Origin: Chryseobacterium hagamense
GTDB lineage: Bacteria > Bacteroidota > Bacteroidia > Flavobacteriales > Weeksellaceae
NCBI RefSeq assembly: GCF_007991455.1
Contig: NZ_BJYJ01000003.1
Coordinates: forward strand, 62,001-126,000
Direction of reading: 5' to 3'
DNA: 64,000 bases
Both the position numbers and the translations under genes were made by a program. Positions within the stretch are counted from its first letter, which is position 1. Each line of letters begins with the position of its first letter. The notes under the pieces are model-generated. The model did no database searches, was not told where the DNA came from, and worked only from the letters and a program-made list of their open reading frames with translations. Below are positions 35,260 through 44,314 of this stretch, in pieces.

Positions 35260-36348
35260 CTAACGTAATGAGTTTCCGTAGCCTACAATTAAAATGGATA
35301 CAAACATGATGATCATTCCCATAACAATGGTAGAAATTGTTTTTTTGGAAACCCCTTTCCATTCTTTGATAATCACGCCCCAGAGATTGGCAATCAAAAT
35401 AATGAATGCCATGTGCAGGATCCATGAACTCGGGCCGTTCCCCATTTTGCTCTCTCCCATTCCGTAGAAAAAAAACTGCAGAAACCACATCGTCCCTGCC
35501 AAAGCACAGAAGAGGATATTTTTGGCAACAGGAACATCCTTCCTGGTATAATCGGTATAGGATTTATTTTTAACTGAAAGAAAGAGACAGCCCATAAGAT
35601 TGGAAGCCATCCCTCCCCAGAGAACGACGATGTAGGTCACATTATTCTGGAAAAGAAATTCTCCATGTCCGGGATGAGCGGTTTTCCAGGCTGCATTTGC
35701 AACATGGGCCATCGGTTTTCCTGCTTCGAGCCCAAAGTTAAAACAGGCACTCAGGATTCCGGAAATAATGGCCACGGTAAGTCCAAGGCCGAATTTATAT
35801 TCCGTTTTTACCGGTATTCCGTGAGGATCTGCAGATTCATGCTGAAGTTCCTGATCTTTCATTACGCCTGCTCTTCCACTGATGATAATTCCGATAACAC
35901 AGACGAAAAGTCCGAGAAGGACCATCTGTCCCCAGGAACTGGAAATCATCAATCCGATCGAATCCTTTCCGGCCCGGGGCGAAAATTCATAGAAAACGGA
36001 AGGCACGAGCGACCCGATAACCATTGTCAGCCCCAGCATGATGCTGCTTCCCAGGGCAACCCCCAGATAACGGACTCCCAGGCCGTACATAAAGCCACCG
36101 ATTCCCCAGAGCGCGCCAAATAAAAATGTAAGCCCTACAATTGATGAACTTTCATTCCGGATGATGGTCCAGAAATCAGGAATGGTAAGAAAAGCGGCCA
36201 ATGGCGGAACGATTATCCAGGAAAAAACACCTCCGATCAGCCAGAATGTTTCCCATTTCCACCCTCTTACTTTTTTATACGGTAAATAAAAACTTCCGGA
36301 AGAAAACCCTCCTAAAAAGTGGAAAATAACTCCTAATAATGCATTCAT
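35260..36348 (-). CDS. rhaT: L-rhamnose/proton symporter
   Basis: A 362-aa inner-membrane protein with about ten transmembrane helices, matching RhaT. It has the opening GVIFHFLGGFSSGSFYLPYKKVRGWKWETFWL, FGALWGIGGFMYGLGVRYLGVALGSSIMLGL, and the central FGLGLTVAIISGILSACFNFGLEAGKPM. It brings L-rhamnose into the cytoplasm after release in the periplasm by GH106. Its own promoter carries the pectin-regulon operator plus an overlapping GCAAyCGrTTGC palindrome, so two inputs may meet here. It is transcribed toward susCD but separated by a terminator. Confidence 0.93.
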   Translation of the reverse strand: MNALLGVIFHFLGGFSSGSFYLPYKKVRGWKWETFWLIGGVFSWIIVPPLAAFLTIPDFWTIIRNESSSIVGLTFLFGALWGIGGFMYGLGVRYLGVALGSSIMLGLTMVIGSLVPSVFYEFSPRAGKDSIGLMISSSWGQMVLLGLFVCVIGIIISGRAGVMKDQELQHESADPHGIPVKTEYKFGLGLTVAIISGILSACFNFGLEAGKPMAHVANAAWKTAHPGHGEFLFQNNVTYIVVLWGGMASNLMGCLFLSVKNKSYTDYTRKDVPVAKNILFCALAGTMWFLQFFFYGMGESKMGNGPSSWILHMAFIILIANLWGVIIKEWKGVSKKTISTIVMGMIIMFVSILIVGYGNSLR

Positions 36349-36372
36349 AATTTTATCTTAAGGATTGAATCT

Positions 36373-36418
36373 GAAAATTAATAAGATGCAACCGATTGCG
36401 CATCTTGTACTGTCATGT
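36373..36418 (-). promoter_or_regulatory. Pectin-regulon promoter of rhaT with overlapping palindrome
   Basis: On the minus strand CATGACAGTACAAGATGCGC (operator, reaching 36398) is followed after exactly 17 bp by TAATTTTC (36373-36380). Within that spacer and operator lies GCAATCGGTTGC (36388-36399 region), flanked by AAGATGC...GCATCTT arms. The arrangement would let a second regulator compete with, or assist, the activator. Confidence 0.6.
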
Positions 36419-36612
36419 CTGACCCTTTGAAAAATAAGAAATTTTATATTGTCTCAAAAAGATTATTTAAAAGCCTGTTATCAATGCAGTTAGCGATATT
36501 TGATCATCCGGATAAGGCATTGCACTTTTACGAAAACGTTTGATCAGCCAGGTTTTTTCCCGTTCAAATAAAAAAATCTGACGGGTTTTGAAACCTGCCA
36601 GATTTAAATATT

Positions 36613-37214
36613 TAACATAAACTTGAAGAAGAACCCGGATTAAACAGGTCCGGAGCCGGAAGCCGGTGGCGGGAAGTTTTTCTTGTTAAAAATAACGTGA
36701 ACCCGAAGAAGAACCTGGATTAAGCGACTGGAAGGGGGATGCCGGATGCCGGAAGTTTCTCTGGTAAAAAACAGGATCTAAAATCCTGATCATAAACTAA
36801 ATATTTCAGTATTTCCTCAGAGGGAATTCTAATTTATTCCTGAATAAAAAACCTTGGTCTAAATTTTTCAACCGGGGTCTAATTTTTTTCTAAGTCCTGA
36901 AGAAATGGCTTAGTACAGGATAGGATAAAATCCTGTCAGAAACTTGAACCGTTTATTCGTTCTGCCAGGATGAGTGGTATCCGAAATCCCGACTGAATCA
37001 TTCTACTTTTATTTTTGAGTTAAATAATCGACTGATGTCAATACGGTCGAAATCACATTAAAAATACGATCAAAGGTCCTGATGATCAGACGAACATTCT
37101 GTCATTTTATTAAAGAAAATTCTGTTTAAAAACCCTGACTGAATCAGCCGTAATTTATCTTTTTTTAATTAAACAGCTGAATATAAGTTAAATACACTCG
37201 AATTCACATTATGT
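36613..37214 (+). repeat. Nested pair of MITE-like repeats (one inserted in another)
   Basis: An outer copy begins at about 36613 (TAACATAAACTTGAAGAAGAAC) and resumes at 37061, ending at about 37214 (CTCGAATTCACATTA). An inner complete copy (about 36695-37057, ACGTGAACCCGAAG...GGTCGAAATCACA) interrupts it. The inner copy is flanked on both sides by TTAAAAATA, a 9-bp direct repeat (36686-36694 and 37058-37066). The related copy near 53.7 kb reads uninterrupted across the same point (CTTGTAAAAAATACGATC), showing that the inner element moved in. No ORF inside. Confidence 0.85.
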
Positions 37215-37251
37215 ATAAAATTATGAATTCTCTGATCCTGTACCTGATCTC

Positions 37252-38412
37252 TTAATTCAGCTTATAGACCTCACTCGCTGCAAGCAGCAGGCATCCCAAG
37301 CCATAATCTTCAAAATCCGGCTCTTTAACGGCAGAAAGCGGCTGACCATCCCTGGGTTCCTTTCCGGTACCCTGGACCCATCCCAGAAATCCGTTCGGCT
37401 GCACGGAATCTCTTACAATCGCATTCCAGGCCCTGATTAAAACCGGCAGATAGGTTTTCCTGTCAATCAAATTATTATTGATCCCATACGCCATCCCGTA
37501 GACAAACAATGCGGTCCCCGTCATTTCCTTGCCACCAAAATTGCCAGGATCATGAAGGCTGACATTCCAGAAACCGTCTTCACGCTGAACCGGAAGCAAT
37601 GCGGATAACAAATCTTTATAATCCGTTAAATATTCGTGATAATGAGGGTCCGATTTTGGTGTATCGTGAAGTGTTTTGGCCAAAGCAGCCACTACCCAGC
37701 CGTTTCCGCGGCTCCAATAGCAATCTTCGCCATTCGGTTCTTTATAAGGAGGAACAAAACTTTTGTCTCTCCACCAGATCTTATCGGCCTGATTATACAA
37801 ACCGTTTCCGCCGTGCTTGTATTTGGTGAAAGCGTACATCTCGTAATTTCTGTCAAAATACTTCTGCTCACCGGTAATTCTTCCTAATTTCGTAAAAATC
37901 GGCATCGACATCTGAAGCGCATCAATCCACCACCAATCGTCAACTTTATCGGTCGCAATCATACTATCCATAGCCGCTTTCACGTTTTTGATTCTTTCGG
38001 GATTTTTTCTTCCGTCGATTTCATACAAATCAATATAGGTCTGTCCACAGGCCTGATGGTCGGCATTTCGCGTGTAGGTACCGCGCATCATATCCCAATT
38101 GTGCTTTTGGGACCAGTCCAAAGCATACTGGTAATATTCTTTTTTAGGATCGATTGCATATAAAGCCATCAAACCTTCATAATAAACTGCCCGGGTCCAG
38201 AGATTGCTCGGCCATACTTTTTTACCGACGATTTCCTTGCCGGAATCCGGCCATTTGTTCATAAAATACAGGTTGGCACGCTCTGCAACTTCCAGAACCT
38301 CTTTTTTATTGGGGAGCTTTGCCTTCGATGCGATGTTTTGCTTTTGAACCGAACAGGAAGTCATTCCCGCCATTATCATTGCCAAGAAGCCTGTTGTTAA
38401 TAGTCTTTTCAT
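37252..38412 (-). CDS. GH105 unsaturated rhamnogalacturonyl hydrolase
   Basis: A 386-aa protein of the YteR/YesR-like GH105 family. A lipoprotein-type N-terminus ends GMTSC at residue 20. The six-hairpin barrel carries WDMMRGTYTRNADHQACGQTYIDLYEIDG, the catalytic-Asp segment DWWWIDALQMSMP, then DKIWWRDKSFVPPYKEPNGEDCYWSRGNGWVVAAL and MTGTALFVYGMAYGIN. It removes the unsaturated galacturonyl residue left by the rhamnogalacturonan lyase, whose gene lies 13 bp upstream in the same operon. Confidence 0.93.
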   Translation of the reverse strand: MKRLLTTGFLAMIMAGMTSCSVQKQNIASKAKLPNKKEVLEVAERANLYFMNKWPDSGKEIVGKKVWPSNLWTRAVYYEGLMALYAIDPKKEYYQYALDWSQKHNWDMMRGTYTRNADHQACGQTYIDLYEIDGRKNPERIKNVKAAMDSMIATDKVDDWWWIDALQMSMPIFTKLGRITGEQKYFDRNYEMYAFTKYKHGGNGLYNQADKIWWRDKSFVPPYKEPNGEDCYWSRGNGWVVAALAKTLHDTPKSDPHYHEYLTDYKDLLSALLPVQREDGFWNVSLHDPGNFGGKEMTGTALFVYGMAYGINNNLIDRKTYLPVLIRAWNAIVRDSVQPNGFLGWVQGTGKEPRDGQPLSAVKEPDFEDYGLGCLLLAASEVYKLN

Positions 38413-38425
38413 TTTATATTTAAAT

Positions 38426-40312
38426 TTAATTATCAGTCTTTGGGCTTACTGTAAAAATATCCGGCTCCGGCATTTCTTTCACCGATTCATCCAGATAATA
38501 ATCCGTGTGCGGAGGCTGATTGTATCCCACATTCTGCCAGACAATACTTAACCGGTATTGCGGATTGTGCATCAAAGTATACAATCGGTGTTTCGTCGGA
38601 ATGATGGTAGTGAAAATCCTTAATTCCCGATTATCAGCCGTTCTGTATATCACTTCCTCACGCCAGTCTCCGAATAAATCGGCAACCAGAGCCGGGTTCT
38701 TCTTGGTTCCGTTATTGGACTCACACTGAAAATTTTCAGCTTCGAAAAGGACATTTGATCGTTCATTTTTCCAGTCCCATTTTGAAATTACGGTTCCGTC
38801 TAAGATTTCGCTTAAAAAATCGCCGTCCCAGTAAATCCCCATATTCGCTGGCGGATTTTTATCACATATTTTTTTGCCCTGAGCAGTATAAATGCCTTTC
38901 AGTCCTGCGCCCGATGCCCAGCATTCCGAACCTTCATAGCGAGGATCGATATTTAGGGACAAACCTCTTCCCGGTCCCTGAAACTTGCTTGCCTTGCTGT
39001 ATACGGCAGAAGGCAGTTTCCACAGTACCTTTCCGGTTTTCGCATCCCGGAAATGTGCGCCCGCGTCATCAAATCTTTCCTGAATATCAAAAATTTCCAG
39101 TCCGGGATTCGCGGGATCCAAATCTCCGACATGCAGGGCATCACCATGGCCGTAACCGGTACTGTTCAGCACTTTTCCATCATCATCTAGGGTCATGGCA
39201 CCGAACACAACCTCATCTTTTCCGTCATTATCAACATCCGCAATGCTCAGATTATGATTTCCCTGTCCGCGGTATTTTTTATTTTCTTCCGAACTTTCGG
39301 TATCGAAAAGCCACCGAAGACTCAATTTTTTATCTTTAAAATCCCAGGCTGCAATCGCCGTTCTTGTGTAATACCCTCTGGACATGATTACACTCGGAGT
39401 TTTCCCATCCAGGTAAGCAACGGCTCCTAAAAACCGGTCGATCCGGTTTCCTTTGGCATCGCCCCAGGTTTCGGCCATCTGTTCATTAGTAGGGTTCAGG
39501 CTTCCTTCAAATCTGGGGACCTGATAATCCACTGTATGAATTTCCGCTCCGGTCTGTCCGTCAAATACCGTCATCAATTCCGGTCCCGAAAGGATCATTC
39601 CGTTTTCGTTAACGTAATTTTTGGTCGGGTCGCCGATAAATTTTCCCGTCCCGTCCCGGGTTCCGTCGGCAGTTTTCATTACGATTTCCGCTTTTCCGTC
39701 CCGGTCTAAATCGTAAACCAAAAACTGGGTATAATGTGCACCTTCCCTGATATTTTTACCTAAATTGATTTCCCACAAAAATGTTCCGTCCATTTTGTAA
39801 GCCTGAATAACCGGCGGGTCGGTTTGCCCTTTCTGGCTGTTATCTTTTGAACGTCCCGTCTGATGGAGAATAATTTCGTATGTTCCGTCACCATCCAGAT
39901 CCGCTGCTGAAACATCATTCGGGGTGTAGCCCTCGGGAGTTTTCAGCGGAATCGGAAAATAAGGTTTCTGATGGGCTGTGTATTTTGCAAAATCCCTGTC
40001 AGTCTCCTGATGCTGCGTATTTGATTTGACGAAATACGTATAGTTTTTTCCTTTGTCAGCAGTTTTATCTAAAAAATGAGTTTCGTTACGCAAAGCTTTT
40101 TTATTCAGCTTTCTGGTCTGATTATTCCCGATACGATAAAGATCAAAATACGTATCCTCAGCTTCTGTTCCCAGCAACCGCCAACTTACAAAAATGCCCG
40201 CTTCTGCAGGAACAGCAACGATTCCTCTTTTCAGGTATTCCATCTGTCTTTGGGCAGAAAATAGCTGTGAGAAAAAAATGGCTGATGTGATGAATATGTA
40301 CTTGACTTTCAT
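38426..40312 (-). CDS. PL11 rhamnogalacturonan endolyase
   Basis: About 628 aa from the preferred start MKVKYIFITSAIFFSQLFSA (40312), a signal peptide; the frame extends 42 unlikely residues further. It shows the PL11 pattern: RQMEYLKRGIVAVPAEAGIFVSWRLLGTEAEDTYFDLYR, then an eight-bladed propeller with repeated calcium-type loops (ADLDGDGTYEIILHQTG, YDLDRDGKAEIVMKTADG, ADVDNDGKDEVVFGAM) and a final DYYLDESV. It cleaves the Rha-GalA backbone of rhamnogalacturonan-I by beta-elimination. Co-transcribed with GH105. A weaker CAGGAA/CAGGAT operator-like repeat lies near 40433-40452. Confidence 0.93.
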   Translation of the reverse strand: MKVKYIFITSAIFFSQLFSAQRQMEYLKRGIVAVPAEAGIFVSWRLLGTEAEDTYFDLYRIGNNQTRKLNKKALRNETHFLDKTADKGKNYTYFVKSNTQHQETDRDFAKYTAHQKPYFPIPLKTPEGYTPNDVSAADLDGDGTYEIILHQTGRSKDNSQKGQTDPPVIQAYKMDGTFLWEINLGKNIREGAHYTQFLVYDLDRDGKAEIVMKTADGTRDGTGKFIGDPTKNYVNENGMILSGPELMTVFDGQTGAEIHTVDYQVPRFEGSLNPTNEQMAETWGDAKGNRIDRFLGAVAYLDGKTPSVIMSRGYYTRTAIAAWDFKDKKLSLRWLFDTESSEENKKYRGQGNHNLSIADVDNDGKDEVVFGAMTLDDDGKVLNSTGYGHGDALHVGDLDPANPGLEIFDIQERFDDAGAHFRDAKTGKVLWKLPSAVYSKASKFQGPGRGLSLNIDPRYEGSECWASGAGLKGIYTAQGKKICDKNPPANMGIYWDGDFLSEILDGTVISKWDWKNERSNVLFEAENFQCESNNGTKKNPALVADLFGDWREEVIYRTADNRELRIFTTIIPTKHRLYTLMHNPQYRLSIVWQNVGYNQPPHTDYYLDESVKEMPEPDIFTVSPKTDN

Positions 40313-40432
40313 GTTGTAAATCTGTTTTATCCCGTTAAAAATTCGAGAGACCGCTTTTAAATTTATATTCTTTTTTCCCTGAAACAGAAGGACCAGAAAT
40401 TCAAGACTTTGAAATCTCCGGTAAAAACTGAA

Positions 40433-40452
40433 TGGCAATCCTGAAATTCCTG
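40433..40452 (-). promoter_or_regulatory. Weaker candidate regulon operator upstream of PL11
   Basis: Minus-strand CAGGAATTTCAGGATTGCC resembles the direct-repeat operator, but the spacing is 9 rather than 10 bp. No good -7 box lies at the fixed distance; the best is GAGATTTC, two bases too close. It may be a decayed or lower-affinity site. Confidence 0.3.
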
Positions 40453-40558
40453 AAAATTTTGTGAGGATAATATTCGTTTTAATGTTGGTGTCACTCTGAA
40501 CAGCGGACTTTTTTAATGCCTTAAAATTTTAATTTTCTCAGGACTGAACTTCCTTAAG

Positions 40559-41407
40559 TCACCGTGAAAGATCTGTTATTTCAAATGACTGCATAGATTT
40601 AATTATTTTTTTTTCAGCCTGCTTCAGCAGCCACTTTACCCATTCTTCCGTTCCCTGATTATTGGTGAAATCTGCCGGAAGCTTTTTGCCGTCGATGTAT
40701 TCGTTGTAGCACCACGGGTCGCCCAATGCGAAAACGGTCCCCTTGCCGGCTTTTGCAATGGCGCCTATGTTTTTGCCTTCTGCCGTCAGGATGGCTTTGG
40801 CAGGCGCTTTAACATCTATAGAGCTCACCTCTTTCATATATAATTTCTGTGCGGAGAAAACTTCGTTTCCTGCCGGAACCGTCACTCTCCCCTGTTCAAA
40901 CTCTCTTTTCTGAACCCGGTTATAACTGTCGTCATTGAAATGAATCCCGAATTTTTCTGCCAATCTGTTGAAGTGTTCAAATTCAGAATTGCCGTTGTCA
41001 TTGCTTAGCAGAACGAGAACCCCACCATTTTTCACCCATTTTTCAAGGTTTTTTATTGTTTTGGCATCCATCAGGTTCGCTTTTCCGCCATACGCCTCCT
41101 TATCTGTATCCGGGTCAACAATGATGTAGATGCTGGCATTTTTCAAATCCTTTTGAGAAGGAGCTGTCATCAAAGTGCTGATCTCTGCGCCTTGTTTCTG
41201 AAAGATTTCGCCCAGTAGGGAAAAGCCGCCGTTGGAAGTGTCATTCCAGGTATAGTGCCACGATTCCGGAACTTTGGTTTCTTTATCTTGCTTTTTTTCG
41301 TTATTGAAGAAATTATCCAAAACGACTTTCGGTTTATCCTGGGCATTGGAAAATCCAAATGTGAGGAAACTTTCCAGTACTGCTATTTTTAATATCACTT
41401 GTTTCAT
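40559..41407 (-). CDS. Secreted DUF4350-like protein
   Basis: A 282-aa exported protein (signal peptide through SNAQDKPK). It resembles the DUF4350/class-I-amidotransferase-like fold often found fused to, or next to, GH88/GH105 enzymes. Landmarks are VVLDNFFNNE, WHYTWNDTSNGGFSLLGEIFQKQGAE, YIIVDPDTDKE, LEKWVKNGGVLVLLSND and a late GKGTVFALGDPWCYNEYIDG. It is not an established catalyst; a carbohydrate-binding or accessory role is likely. It sits 15 bp downstream of GH106, so it is co-transcribed. The GH105 gene two positions away lacks this domain, which supports a split version of the usual fusion. Confidence 0.65.
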   Translation of the reverse strand: MKQVILKIAVLESFLTFGFSNAQDKPKVVLDNFFNNEKKQDKETKVPESWHYTWNDTSNGGFSLLGEIFQKQGAEISTLMTAPSQKDLKNASIYIIVDPDTDKEAYGGKANLMDAKTIKNLEKWVKNGGVLVLLSNDNGNSEFEHFNRLAEKFGIHFNDDSYNRVQKREFEQGRVTVPAGNEVFSAQKLYMKEVSSIDVKAPAKAILTAEGKNIGAIAKAGKGTVFALGDPWCYNEYIDGKKLPADFTNNQGTEEWVKWLLKQAEKKIIKSMQSFEITDLSR

Positions 41408-41422
41408 GAATTTACTTACTGT

Positions 41423-44191
41423 TTAATAATACAAAGGAATTAACTGAATCTGCCCGCCCAAACCCGATGGCTGCACTTTCCAGTCAAACGCATCAAACGG
41501 TTTATAATCAATATTGACAAAGTTGATTTCGTGGTAATTCCGCCACGCGATTTTGTTACGGTCCATATAGCGGATCCGGTTGGCCATCAGGTTGGAAACT
41601 TCAATCTGAATGGTATTTTTTCCTCTTTTCAGATATTTTCCGACATTGATCTCAAACGGAAGGCTCCACACTATTCCTGCATCCTGGCCGTTAATGATGA
41701 CTTTGGCACTTTCATATAACTGATCAAACTTTAATACGGCATCATCGAATTTATTGTTCTTTAATTTAAATGAAGCCGTGTAAACTCCGGTTCCGGAAAA
41801 ACTTTGAGTGGCAGCATCATCTGTGAAATTCGTCCAGGGCTGAAGTTTATTTAAAGTTCTGGATCCCGGAAGTTGCGGGCCGCCCTCTTTGAATGTCAGC
41901 TGCCAGGGCTGATCTAAAATAATCGGAGCACCGGTTTTTCCCGTATATTTCCATCCGGGAATTGAATGGTCCGGAATTTCTAAAGACTTTATAATTATAG
42001 ACTGTCCTGATTTTAATTGAACTTTGACTGAATTATCCTGCGTTTCAGCAATTCCGGAGTTCCCGTTTTCAGGGTTCATCAATACCACCTGTCTTCCTGT
42101 GAAATTCAAAGGAATATTCTGGTTGATTTCTTTAGAAGTGTGATTGACGAGGTAATAATATGTTCCACCATTGAATTTCCTCCGCACAAATTTCAATCCG
42201 GTATCGGTTAATTTTTCTCTTTCAATTCCTAAAAAGCCCAATCCCTTTTCAACATCCGAGCACAACACAACTTTTCCTTTTCCGAAAATTGCCGTTTTGA
42301 AATTTTCGTTTTCCCGGAAAGGGATCCTGCTCCATAAAGATCGTAATTCATTTCTTCTTTTTTCCACTTCAAAATTTCCCGGAACATCTTTCGGCTCATT
42401 TTGAAAAATGACCGAAGCGCCCTGCCGAGCCAGATTTAAAATATTTTTCAACGTAGATTCAGGCAGATGATCCAGTTTCGGAACAATCAATACCTGATAG
42501 GAACCTCCGTCTTTCGAAACCTGAATTTTCTGATGATCAAACTGTGCTCCGCCGATCATCTTATCCGAAATCATATCCAGGGAATAGCCGGATTTACCCA
42601 ATCTTTCAAGATTTTCATAAAATGCAGTCGGATGCAGCCACTTTTCAATATTGTGAATTTTGAATGCCATATCTTTCCCTTTCGGGCTCGCCCACTGGTC
42701 ATATACAGGCCAGTACATCAGGATCTCGTTATCCGGTTTTCCGCTTTGTAAAACGGATTGCGTTCTTTCAATATAAGCATTCAAACCTTTGATATTCGGC
42801 CACAAACTGTTTTCAGGAACGAAATTGGTCGAAGCATAGAACAGCCAGCCCGGAAACTGAACATCAGCCGGCGTATACGTTGTCCCGTGATAAAAAATAT
42901 GGTTGATGCCCGACAGAAAAATCTGTTCGGCTTCCGGTTTCACCTGTGACCAGGAGGTTTTGAAATGTTCTGTCAGCCATGTGAAAGATTCGTTGGAAAT
43001 CAAGGGCTTCCCCATTATATTGGCGGCTGAGGAAGCAAATTTCAGCATATTGATATCGGGAACTTCCTTTGTATTGATGTCTTCTTTATTTCTCCTCAGT
43101 CCCTGAATATCGAACTCCGTGCTTCCGAAGGTTTCGGATTCAGGAATGTCGACTGCTGCATACAGATCCAGCAAATTTCCCGGCGAACCATGGGCCTGGT
43201 TGGTATTTTTCGAGTTTCTGGAATGTGCCCAATTCGTGAAGTTTTCCGTAAAGCTATGAAGAATGAGTTCGCTCATCGTTTCACGGTAATCGGATTTTAT
43301 CCTTCCTGCGATTTCACTTTCGTTATCACTGACCAAATATTTGATGTACGGGCTTAAGTCATAGCCTCTCCTTTTTTTGAACTCATCCTTAAAACCGGCA
43401 GTCCAATCCGCATTATAAACCTCATAACTGTCATTGAAAAACGAACGGATTCCATAGTCTGAATTTCCAAAAGCCTTATCAAATGTTTTCAGGTAATCCT
43501 TGGTCGCAGCCGGTGAAAAATGGTTTAAGGTATAGCCATCGCCCCCCGGAGCCGCACGTTTTACCTTTTGCAGCGTTTTGCCTGCAAAAACGGCATAGAC
43601 CGTCCAGTTCCCTGATGCAGGTTTCCAGTTCAGAGCGCCGTCAGCAGTAACTTTATCCGTGAGAACAATGGCTTCATTTTTCTCATTGTAAGCAGTGACT
43701 ATATCGGGTTGTATCGCTTTTAAATCGTTCTGCTTTCCGTCTTTCAGCACAATCTTTCCGGAAAATTTCCCATCCGGCTGAATGGTATAGGTCTGAACGA
43801 CCATTTTTGTTGCCGCATCCTGTTCTGTCACCTGGGGTCCGCCGATCGGCCAGCCGGTCCCTATGGCCATATCAACCCCCATATTCAGGCTTTTCGCTTT
43901 GCCGGTGGTATACCGCAGCATGTTCAGCCATTCCGGAGAAAGGTAATTCAGGTACCTGTTTTCAAATCCTTTTGCGCCATAAACAGGAACGATTTCAACG
44001 CCACCGAAACCTGCTTTGGAAAGGGTTGCCAGTTGTCGGTCCAAGCCTTTTTCATCAACGGCACTTCCCATCCACCACCAGCGCGTCCAGGGCTGAGCGG
44101 TGTTGCTCGCTTGCGGCCACGGGTTCTGTGCGGAGAGATTTCCGAAGGCCAGACTGAGAACACTGAGTTTTATGATATTTCTGATGTCCAT
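41423..44191 (-). CDS. GH106 alpha-L-rhamnosidase
   Basis: A 922-aa secreted GH106-type enzyme. After the signal peptide comes the family start PWTRWWWMGSAVDEKGLDRQLATLSKAGFGGVEIVPVYG. The barrel carries MGVDMAIGTGWPIGGPQV, FNDSYEVYNADWTAGF, and SNESFTWLTEHFKTSW with acidic residues. A C-terminal galactose-binding-type sandwich follows (NTIQIEVSNLMANRIRYMDRN). It releases alpha-L-rhamnose from the ends of rhamnogalacturonan oligosaccharides in the periplasm, feeding RhaT. It lies 123 bp after CE12 and may continue that transcript. No regulon operator is seen in that gap. Confidence 0.92.
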   Translation of the reverse strand: MDIRNIIKLSVLSLAFGNLSAQNPWPQASNTAQPWTRWWWMGSAVDEKGLDRQLATLSKAGFGGVEIVPVYGAKGFENRYLNYLSPEWLNMLRYTTGKAKSLNMGVDMAIGTGWPIGGPQVTEQDAATKMVVQTYTIQPDGKFSGKIVLKDGKQNDLKAIQPDIVTAYNEKNEAIVLTDKVTADGALNWKPASGNWTVYAVFAGKTLQKVKRAAPGGDGYTLNHFSPAATKDYLKTFDKAFGNSDYGIRSFFNDSYEVYNADWTAGFKDEFKKRRGYDLSPYIKYLVSDNESEIAGRIKSDYRETMSELILHSFTENFTNWAHSRNSKNTNQAHGSPGNLLDLYAAVDIPESETFGSTEFDIQGLRRNKEDINTKEVPDINMLKFASSAANIMGKPLISNESFTWLTEHFKTSWSQVKPEAEQIFLSGINHIFYHGTTYTPADVQFPGWLFYASTNFVPENSLWPNIKGLNAYIERTQSVLQSGKPDNEILMYWPVYDQWASPKGKDMAFKIHNIEKWLHPTAFYENLERLGKSGYSLDMISDKMIGGAQFDHQKIQVSKDGGSYQVLIVPKLDHLPESTLKNILNLARQGASVIFQNEPKDVPGNFEVEKRRNELRSLWSRIPFRENENFKTAIFGKGKVVLCSDVEKGLGFLGIEREKLTDTGLKFVRRKFNGGTYYYLVNHTSKEINQNIPLNFTGRQVVLMNPENGNSGIAETQDNSVKVQLKSGQSIIIKSLEIPDHSIPGWKYTGKTGAPIILDQPWQLTFKEGGPQLPGSRTLNKLQPWTNFTDDAATQSFSGTGVYTASFKLKNNKFDDAVLKFDQLYESAKVIINGQDAGIVWSLPFEINVGKYLKRGKNTIQIEVSNLMANRIRYMDRNKIAWRNYHEINFVNIDYKPFDAFDWKVQPSGLGGQIQLIPLYY

Positions 44192-44314
44192 CTTTATTTT
44201 ATTTAATCGCTTTGGATACGCTGCGCCATCTCAGCATTTTCTTATTGCCACGGTTGCTTTTTACCGTACTTTTGCACATTGCAATTCATTCCTTGATGAC
44301 TTTTTAAAATTAAA

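Noticed and set aside
36613..37214. CRISPR-like or tandem repeat array
   Set aside because: Repeats are unevenly spaced, differ in length and are explained by a nested pair of dispersed elements. No regular spacers and no cas genes are visible.
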